Origin: an uncultured Pseudomonadota bacterium | GTDB taxonomy: Bacteria > Pseudomonadota > Gammaproteobacteria > Steroidobacterales > Steroidobacteraceae | Reading direction: 5' to 3' | DNA length: 34,799 nucleotides | Assembly: GCA_903927005.1 (NCBI GenBank) | Contig: CAIYLH010000099.1 | Coordinates: forward strand, 1-34,799 | In this document: positions 29,437-34,799 of the stretch, piece after piece | How the letters are laid out: each line of letters begins with the position of its first letter | How positions within the stretch are numbered: position 1 is the first letter of the stretch | The notes under the pieces: generated by a model | What the model was told of the DNA's origin: nothing | The model's input: the letters and a program-made list of their open reading frames with translations, nothing else | Databases searched by the model: none | Translations under genes and position numbers: made by a program

Positions 29437-30198
29437 ATGCGCCGACCGGTTGTTGCCGGTAACTGGAAGATGCATGGCAGCCGAGCCGAGAACACTCGAC
29501 TCATCAATGCCATCCTGGAAGCGAGTGACGAGCCTGCTTGTGAGGTGATCGTCTGCCCGCCGGCCGTGTACCTGTGGGAAATCGGCCGCCAGCTGAAGGA
29601 CAACCGCATCGCGCTCGGGGCCCAGACGCTGTGCGCTGATTCGCAGGGCGCATTCACCGGCGAGGTGTCCGGGGCCATGCTCAAGGACGTGGGCGCCAGC
29701 CACGTGATCGTCGGTCATTCGGAGCGCCGCGCGCTGTATCGCGAGGACGACGCGCTGGTGGCGCGCAAGTTCGTCGCCGCCCAGGCGGCTGGCCTGTTGC
29801 CGATCCTGTGCGTCGGCGAGACGCTGGAGGAGTGGGAGCGGGGCGACACCGAGCAGGTCGTGGCCCGGCAGCTGGATGCGGTGCTCGCGGTGGCTGGAGT
29901 GGCCTCGTTCGGTCGGGCGATTGTCGCCTACGAGCCGGTCTGGGCCATTGGGACGGGCAAGAATGCGACCCCGGACCAGGCGCAGGCCGTCCATGCCTTC
30001 ATCCGCGCACGTATTGCGGCGCGGGATGCTATGATTGGGGATGGACTGCGGCTGCTATATGGCGGCAGCGTCAAGGCGGCCAACGCCGCCGAGTTGTTCG
30101 GTCAGCCCGACGTAGACGGTGGGCTGGTCGGCGGTGCCTCGCTTAAGGCGGATGAATTCGTAAGGATCTGCGCGGCCGCCACGAGCGGGCGCGCTTAA
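29437..30198 (+). CDS. tpiA: triosephosphate isomerase
   Basis: This 253-residue TIM barrel interconverts dihydroxyacetone phosphate and glyceraldehyde-3-phosphate. Active residues are N9 and K11 (GNWKMHGS), H94 (VIVGHSERR) and E166 ([12 protein letters not shown]). The phosphate-gripping loops are [12 protein letters not shown] and [13 protein letters not shown] 29437 follows a GAGG-type site. It lies 62 bp after glmM and 5 bp before secG, the conserved tpiA-secG pair. Confidence 0.98.
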   Translation: MRRPVVAGNWKMHGSRAENTRLINAILEASDEPACEVIVCPPAVYLWEIGRQLKDNRIALGAQTLCADSQGAFTGEVSGAMLKDVGASHVIVGHSERRALYREDDALVARKFVAAQAAGLLPILCVGETLEEWERGDTEQVVARQLDAVLAVAGVASFGRAIVAYEPVWAIGTGKNATPDQAQAVHAFIRARIAARDAMIGDGLRLLYGGSVKAANAAELFGQPDVDGGLVGGASLKADEFVRICAAATSGRA

Positions 30199-30203
30199 AA
30201 GAC

Positions 30204-30551
30204 ATGCTGCAACAGATACTGCTCGTCATTCACGTCCTGCTGTCGTTCTCCATCATTGCGCTGGTGCTGCTGCAGCGGGGCAAGGGCGCCGATGCCGGCG
30301 CCGGTTTTGGTTCTGGCGCCTCGGGTACCGTTTTCGGTGCGCGTGGTTCCTCGACGTTCTTCTCGAAGACCACCGCGATCCTCGCGACCTGTTTCTTCGC
30401 GACGAGCCTTTCTCTGGCCTACTCGGCGAGTCATCGCACGGCGTCGGCCCCGAAGAGCCTGCTTGAGCAGGTCCCCGTGTCGCCGCTGCCGGCGAACACT
30501 GGTGGTGCGCCCGTCGCACCGCTGGCTGCTCCCGACGCTCCGGCGAAGTAA
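30204..30551 (+). CDS. secG: protein translocase subunit SecG
   Basis: This 115-residue SecYEG subunit has two membrane helices (about 3-22 and 54-74) around the conserved cytoplasmic loop [19 protein letters not shown], then TVFGARGSS. The Pro/Ala-rich C-terminal tail (about 85-115) is longer than in some species and looks disordered. It sits between tpiA and tRNA-Leu. Confidence 0.96.
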   Translation: MLQQILLVIHVLLSFSIIALVLLQRGKGADAGAGFGSGASGTVFGARGSSTFFSKTTAILATCFFATSLSLAYSASHRTASAPKSLLEQVPVSPLPANTGGAPVAPLAAPDAPAK

Positions 30552-30589
30552 GCGGTTGTTTGAAGTTTTCCCGATCGAGACGTTTGATT

Positions 30590-30674
30590 GCCGGCGTGGC
30601 GGAATTGGTAGACGCACTAGCTTGAGGTGCTAGCACCGTAAGGTGTGCCGGTTCGAGTCCGGCCGTCGGCACCA
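30590..30674 (+). tRNA. leuU: tRNA-Leu (anticodon GAG)
   Basis: This is an 85-nt class II tRNA with encoded CCA. The acceptor stem GCCGGCG pairs with CGTCGGC (one G-U). The anticodon stem CTAGC/GCTAG encloses TTGAGGT, with GAG at 30624-30626, decoding CUC/CUU. A long variable arm (CACCGTAAGGTG) and the T-loop GGTTCGAGTCC follow. A leucine tRNA between secG and nuoA is a recurrent gammaproteobacterial arrangement. Confidence 0.98.
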
Positions 30675-30733
30675 CGTCTCGACATTGATTGCGGGGAAAA
30701 GAAAATAAGAACAAGACGCAGCCCGATACTAGG

Positions 30734-30762
30734 GTGACGCGTGGCCTCTTGGGCCTTAGAAT
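30734..30762 (+). promoter_or_regulatory. candidate nuo operon promoter
   Basis: GTGACG (30734-30739), exactly 17 bases, then TAGAAT (30757-30762) fit a sigma-70 promoter with 4/6 and 4/6 consensus matches. It is in the 134-bp gap between tRNA-Leu and nuoA. No rho-independent terminator follows the tRNA, so readthrough into nuo is also possible. Confidence 0.45.
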
Positions 30763-30808
30763 AGACGGGTAACACGGGGCCCAATCACGCGGCCCTCGAA
30801 AGCTGGTG

Positions 30809-31165
30809 ATGCTCGCAAATTACCTGCCGATTTTGATCTTCATTCTCGTGGCCGGTGGCCTCGCGGTGGTTCTTCTGGCGCTCGGCTTCCTACTCGGCCC
30901 GCGTCGCCCGAGTGCCGACAAGGCCGCCGCCTACGAATGCGGCTTCGGCGCCTTCGAAGACGCGCGCATGAAGTTCGACGTTCGCTACTACCTCGTCGCG
31001 ATCCTTTTCATCCTGTTCGACCTTGAGATTGCCTTTCTGTTTCCGTGGGCCGTCTCTCTCAAGGCGGTAGGGGGCGTCGGCATTGTCTCGATGCTCGTCT
31101 TCCTCGCCATCCTGGTCGTCGGGTTCGTGTACGAGTGGAAGAAGGGAGCGCTCGAATGGGATTAG
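30809..31165 (+). CDS. nuoA: NADH-quinone oxidoreductase subunit A
   Basis: This 118-residue complex I membrane subunit has three transmembrane helices (about 5-29, 61-82, 87-110). The loop [20 protein letters not shown] contains the conserved Cys near the quinone site. ATG 30809 is preferred; a GTG directly before it (30806) is in frame. It overlaps nuoB by 10 bases. It is the first gene of the nuo operon. Confidence 0.97.
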   Translation: MLANYLPILIFILVAGGLAVVLLALGFLLGPRRPSADKAAAYECGFGAFEDARMKFDVRYYLVAILFILFDLEIAFLFPWAVSLKAVGGVGIVSMLVFLAILVVGFVYEWKKGALEWD

Positions 31166-31647
31166 TGGCCGAAGTCGATGCGGAGCTGAAGGACAAGGGG
31201 TTCGTCACCGCTCAGCTCGACGACCTCATGAACTGGGCGCGTACCGGTTCGATGTGGCCCGTGACCTTCGGGCTGGCCTGCTGTGCGATCGAGATGATGC
31301 AGGCGGGCGCTGCCCGCTACGATCTCGACCGCTTCGGCGTCGTGTTTCGCCCCAGTCCCCGCCAGTCCGACGTCATGATCGTCGCCGGCACGCTGACCAA
31401 CAAGATGGCAGCGCCGCTGCGCAAGGTTTACGACCAGATGTCGGAGCCGAAGTGGGTCATCTCGATGGGGTCGTGCGCCAATGGTGGCGGCTACTACCAC
31501 TATGCGTACTCCGTGGTCCGCGGCTGCGATCGCATCGTGCCGGTGGATGTCTACGTACCGGGCTGCCCGCCGTCCGCTGAGGCGCTGATCTACGGGATCT
31601 TGCAGCTCCAGAACAAAGTGCGCCGTACCAGCACCATTGCCCGATGA
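31156..31647 (+). CDS. nuoB: NADH-quinone oxidoreductase subunit B
   Basis: This 163-residue peripheral-arm subunit carries the terminal [4Fe-4S] cluster N2 that reduces quinone. All four ligands are present: tandem C42-C43 ([10 protein letters not shown]), C107 (GSCANGGG) and C137 (PGCPPSAE). ATG 31156 lies within the nuoA end; the longer frame from 31045 is nuoA overlap. The stop overlaps nuoC by ATGA (31644-31647). Confidence 0.98.
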   Translation: MGLVAEVDAELKDKGFVTAQLDDLMNWARTGSMWPVTFGLACCAIEMMQAGAARYDLDRFGVVFRPSPRQSDVMIVAGTLTNKMAAPLRKVYDQMSEPKWVISMGSCANGGGYYHYAYSVVRGCDRIVPVDVYVPGCPPSAEALIYGILQLQNKVRRTSTIAR

Positions 31648-32408
31648 GTGCCCCGATGAGCGAACCTGCTACCGATACCCCACCGCCGCCGAGTCGTCTT
31701 GAGACGCTCGCGGACACGATCGGCACCGTCTGCGGTGAGCGGCTCCGCCGCGTCGCCTCTATTGCCAGTGAGCTGACCTTCGAGGTCTCGCCGTCGCAGG
31801 TCGTGGAGGTCTGTCGCGCGCTGCGCGATGACCCGCGCCTGAGCTTTCAGACCCTGGCCGACTTGTCGGGCATCGATTACCTGACCTACGGAATGGACGA
31901 GTGGGATACCCACTCGGCCACCAACTCCGGCTTCGGTCGCGGGGTTGCCGGGCTTGGCGAGGTTGAGACGCCGGTCGCGCCGATGGAGCGTCGCTTCGCA
32001 GTGGTCTATCACCTGCTGTCGGTCAACCTGAACCAGCGGGTCCGCCTGCGGGCCTACTGCGATGCCGGCGAGCCGCCGCTGATTGATTCAGTGGTCGAGG
32101 TGTGGTCCGGCGCCAACTGGTTCGAGCGCGAGGCGTTTGACCTGTACGGCATCCTGTTCCGCGGCCACCCGGACCTACGCCGGATCCTCACCGACTACGG
32201 CTTCATCGGTCATCCGTTCCGCAAGGACTTCCCGCTGATCGGCCACGTTGAGGTTCGCTACGATCCTGAGAAGCAACGGGTCGTCTATGAGCCTGTCAGC
32301 ATCGAACCGCGCACGCTCGTGCCGCGTGTGATTCGCGATGACCACCGCTACGAACCCGCCCTGAACGGCCGGGCCGCCGGCGCACCGGGGAAGCCGAATG
32401 GCCGCTGA
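31644..32408 (+). CDS. nuoC: NADH-quinone oxidoreductase subunit C
   Basis: This 254-residue 30-kDa-type subunit is separate from NuoD, unlike the fused NuoCD of E. coli. The signature [20 protein letters not shown], then [18 protein letters not shown] is intact. The N-terminus has about 30 extra Pro/Ser-rich residues; an internal ATG at 31656 is a possible start. It overlaps nuoD by 11 bases. Confidence 0.97.
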   Translation: MSAPMSEPATDTPPPPSRLETLADTIGTVCGERLRRVASIASELTFEVSPSQVVEVCRALRDDPRLSFQTLADLSGIDYLTYGMDEWDTHSATNSGFGRGVAGLGEVETPVAPMERRFAVVYHLLSVNLNQRVRLRAYCDAGEPPLIDSVVEVWSGANWFEREAFDLYGILFRGHPDLRRILTDYGFIGHPFRKDFPLIGHVEVRYDPEKQRVVYEPVSIEPRTLVPRVIRDDHRYEPALNGRAAGAPGKPNGR

Positions 32409-33654
32409 TATCCAGAGCTTCACGCTTAATTTCGGGCCGCAGCATCCCGCTGCACACGGCGTATTGCGCCTGGTGCTGGAGATGGATGGCGAGGTCGTGC
32501 AGAAGGCGGACCCGCACATCGGGCTGCTGCATCGCGCGACCGAGAAATTGGCTGAGTCGAAGACGTTCAACCAGTCGATCGGTTACATGGATCGGCTCGA
32601 CTACGCCTCGATGATGTGTAACGAGCACGCCTATGTGCTGGCGGTCGAGCGTCTGCTCGGCGTGCAGGTGCCGGTTCGTGCGCAGTACATCCGCGTGATG
32701 TTCGATGAGATCACTCGCATCCTGAATCACCTGATGTGGCTCGGTGCCCACGGGCTGGACATCGGCGCGATGACGATGTTCCTGTACTGCTTCCGTGAGC
32801 GCGAAGATCTGATGGACGCCTACGAGGCGGTCTCGGGGACGCGCATGCACGCGACCTATTACCGTCCGGGCGGCGTCTACCGCGATTTGCCGGACACGAT
32901 GCCGCAGTACGCGCCGTCGAAATTTCGCGCCAAGCGCGAGATCAACCGCCTGAACGAGGCGCGCGCCGGTACCTTGCTCGACTTCCTGCAGGACTTCACC
33001 GAGCGCTTCCCGAAGTGCGTCGACGAATACGAGACGTTGCTGACGGACAATCGGATCTGGAAGCAGCGCACGGTCAATATCGGCGTTGTGACGCCGGAGC
33101 GTGCCAAGGGGCTGGGTTTCACCGGTCCGTGCCTGCGTGGCTCTGGCATCGCCTGGGATCTGCGCAAGAAGCAGCCCTACGAGGTCTACGATCGCGTCGA
33201 CTTCGATATCCCGATCGGCGTCAATGGCGACTGCTATGACCGCTATCTGGTGCGCGTCGAGGAGATGCGGCAGTCGAACCGGATCATCCGCCAGTGCATT
33301 GACTGGCTGCGTCAGAACCCCGGTGCCGTGATTACTGGCGACCACAAGGTTGCGCCGCCCCGCCGGGTCGAGATGAAGGGCGACATGGAGTCGCTGATCC
33401 ACCACTTCAAGCTTGCTACCGAGGGTTACTCGGTGCCGGCGGGCGAGGTGTACGCGGCCGTCGAAGCGCCGAAGGGCGAGTTCGGCATCTGGCTCGTTTC
33501 GGACGGCGCGAACAAGCCCTACCGGATGAAGGCCCGCGCGCCTGGTTTCGCGCACCTGTCAGCCATGGAGGAAATGGTCCGTGGCCACATGCTGGCCGAC
33601 GTCGTCGCCGTGATCGGGACGCTGGACATCGTCTTCGGAGAGATCGACCGATGA
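32398..33654 (+). CDS. nuoD: NADH-quinone oxidoreductase subunit D
   Basis: This 418-residue 49-kDa-type subunit forms the quinone pocket with NuoB. It has [19 protein letters not shown] and [16 protein letters not shown] near the start, with the quinone-head His and the histidine-rich loop. [15 protein letters not shown] and [20 protein letters not shown] follow, and it ends [12 protein letters not shown] 32398 overlaps nuoC; the stop overlaps nuoE (ATGA 33651-33654). Confidence 0.98.
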   Translation: MAADIQSFTLNFGPQHPAAHGVLRLVLEMDGEVVQKADPHIGLLHRATEKLAESKTFNQSIGYMDRLDYASMMCNEHAYVLAVERLLGVQVPVRAQYIRVMFDEITRILNHLMWLGAHGLDIGAMTMFLYCFREREDLMDAYEAVSGTRMHATYYRPGGVYRDLPDTMPQYAPSKFRAKREINRLNEARAGTLLDFLQDFTERFPKCVDEYETLLTDNRIWKQRTVNIGVVTPERAKGLGFTGPCLRGSGIAWDLRKKQPYEVYDRVDFDIPIGVNGDCYDRYLVRVEEMRQSNRIIRQCIDWLRQNPGAVITGDHKVAPPRRVEMKGDMESLIHHFKLATEGYSVPAGEVYAAVEAPKGEFGIWLVSDGANKPYRMKARAPGFAHLSAMEEMVRGHMLADVVAVIGTLDIVFGEIDR

Positions 33655-34169
33655 GCGCAGTTACCCCCACGACTCCGTCGGCAGCGACGGCGATCCTCAG
33701 CGAGCACACTCGCCACGACATTGATGCGTGGATTGCCAAGTTTCCGGCGGGCAAGCAGCGTTCGGCGTCGCTTGCGGCGTTGCGCGCCGCGCAGCACCAG
33801 AATAATGGTCATCTGACGACTGAACTGATGGATGCGGTCGCTGCCTACCTCGGCTTGCCGCCGATCCAGATCTACGAGGTCGCGGCGTTCTACTCGATGT
33901 TCGAGACCAAGCCCGTCGGTCGCATCCACGTATCGATCTGCACCAACATTTCCTGCATGTTGTGTGGCTCGGAACAGATCGTTGACTACATTCAGAAGAA
34001 GCTCGGCATCAAGATCGGCGAGAGTACGCCGGACGGCAAGTTCTACCTCAAGCGTGAGGAAGAGTGCCTCGCCGCCTGCAACAACGCGCCGATGATGATG
34101 ATTGACCACGTCTACTACGAGCATCTGACGCCCGAGAAGGTCGATCAAGTGTTCGACAGCCTGAAGTGA
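33651..34169 (+). CDS. nuoE: NADH-quinone oxidoreductase subunit E
   Basis: This 172-residue 24-kDa-type subunit has a thioredoxin-like [2Fe-2S] domain (cluster N1a). Ligands are C97-x4-C102 ([11 protein letters not shown]) and C139-x3-C143 ([11 protein letters not shown]). The helical N-terminal part binds NuoF. ATG 33651 overlaps the nuoD stop; nuoF follows after 7 bases. Confidence 0.97.
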   Translation: MSAVTPTTPSAATAILSEHTRHDIDAWIAKFPAGKQRSASLAALRAAQHQNNGHLTTELMDAVAAYLGLPPIQIYEVAAFYSMFETKPVGRIHVSICTNISCMLCGSEQIVDYIQKKLGIKIGESTPDGKFYLKREEECLAACNNAPMMMIDHVYYEHLTPEKVDQVFDSLK

Positions 34170-34176
34170 GCCCCGC

Positions 34177-34799
34177 ATGTCGCGTGTGATGAACCAGGTC
34201 GTATTCGAGCCGCTCGGCCTGCCCGAGAGCTGGACGCTGTCCGCGTACCGCAGCATCGGCGGCTATCAGGCGTGGGAAAAGATCCTGCGCGAAAAGACCC
34301 CGCCCGAGCAGATCATCGAGGAGGTGAAGGCCTCGGGCCTGCGCGGCCGCGGTGGTGCGGGCTTCCCGACGGGGCTGAAGTGGAGCTTCATGCCGCGCGG
34401 CGTGCCGGGTCCCAAGTACGCCGTCTGCAACTCCGACGAGTCCGAGCCTGGCACCTGCCACGATCGGGACATCCTGCGTTTCAACCCGCATTCGGTCGTC
34501 GAGGGCATGGCGATCGGCGGTTACGCGATGGGCGCGACCGCGGGCTACAACTATATTCGTGGCGAGTTCCTCGCCGAGCCGTTCCCGCGCTTCGAGGCGG
34601 CGGTCCGCGAGGCCTATGCCGCGGGTCTGCTTGGCAACAACATCCTCGGTTCGGGTTACGACTTCGAGTTGTATGCGGTGGCCGGTGCCGGCGCGTACAT
34701 CTGTGGAGAGGAAACCGCACTGCTGGAGTCGCTTGAGGGCAAGCCCGGCAAGCCGCGTTTCAAGCCGCCGTTCCCGGCGAGCTTTGGCTTGTACGGCCG
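34177..34799 (+). CDS. nuoF: NADH-quinone oxidoreductase subunit F (partial, cut by window end)
   Basis: The first 207 codons of the NADH-binding 51-kDa subunit start at ATG 34177. The FMN/NADH-binding [16 protein letters not shown] is at about 54-69. [16 protein letters not shown] and [19 protein letters not shown], then [13 protein letters not shown] follow. The [4Fe-4S] N3 ligands would lie beyond the edge. The frame is open at 34799, so the gene is incomplete only because the window ends. Confidence 0.97.
   Translation, partial: MSRVMNQVVFEPLGLPESWTLSAYRSIGGYQAWEKILREKTPPEQIIEEVKASGLRGRGGAGFPTGLKWSFMPRGVPGPKYAVCNSDESEPGTCHDRDILRFNPHSVVEGMAIGGYAMGATAGYNYIRGEFLAEPFPRFEAAVREAYAAGLLGNNILGSGYDFELYAVAGAGAYICGEETALLESLEGKPGKPRFKPPFPASFGLYG

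Overview
The window is a G+C-rich chromosomal segment from a gammaproteobacterium. The order ssrA / smpB / ratA / rnfH / bamE / recN / nadK / grpE is the gammaproteobacterial cluster known from E. coli (there without hrcA, and with dnaK-dnaJ elsewhere). The runs nadK-recN next to hrcA-grpE-dnaK-dnaJ, dapB-carA-carB-greA, yhbY/rlmE-ftsH-folP-glmM-tpiA-secG and tRNA-Leu(GAG)-nuoA-F point towards Xanthomonadales/Nevskiales-like bacteria. That placement is inferred from gene order and protein resemblance, without a database search.

Layout. (1) About 1-5740 is an accessory block. It holds a soluble PAS-PAS hybrid histidine kinase gene behind a gene for an extremely alanine-rich coiled protein (both minus strand), a small VOC/glyoxalase-fold gene, a Phd/YefM-VapC (PIN) toxin-antitoxin pair, and a TacA-TacT pair whose acetyltransferase toxin is cut short. 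A 95-bp sequence occurs twice in the same orientation, at 113-207 and 5644-5738, bracketing the block; the second copy overlaps the broken end of tacT. The block lies at the 3' end of ssrA, a frequent integration site for islands. (2) 5810-12777 is the ssrA/smpB/bamE/fur/recN/nadK housekeeping cluster, with ridA and an exported amidohydrolase gene between ssrA and smpB. (3) 12995-17896 is the heat-shock set hrcA-grpE-dnaK-dnaJ, with a clear sigma-32-type promoter before grpE. (4) 17893-24221 carries dapB, carA, carB, greA and a DUF4149 membrane protein gene, closely packed. (5) 24239-30551 holds yhbY (minus), divergent from rlmE-ftsH-folP-glmM-tpiA-secG. (6) 30590-30674 is tRNA-Leu(GAG), followed by the start of the complex I operon nuoABCDE and a nuoF that runs off the right edge.

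Together the core genes cover trans-translation and ribosome quality (ssrA, smpB, yhbY, rlmE), proteostasis (hrcA, grpE, dnaK, dnaJ, ftsH), envelope assembly (bamE, secG, glmM), iron control (fur), DNA repair (recN), NADP supply (nadK), lysine/diaminopimelate, carbamoyl-phosphate and folate synthesis, and respiration (nuo). Many genes overlap by ATGA or GTGA, and several start with GTG or TTG, so translational coupling is the rule. No completely new defence or catalytic system was recognised. The least explained items are the alanine-rich protein/hybrid-kinase pair, the 95-bp direct repeats with the broken tacT, and several strong palindromes placed in promoters or leaders (ssrA-ridA, grpE, dnaK-dnaJ, carA).
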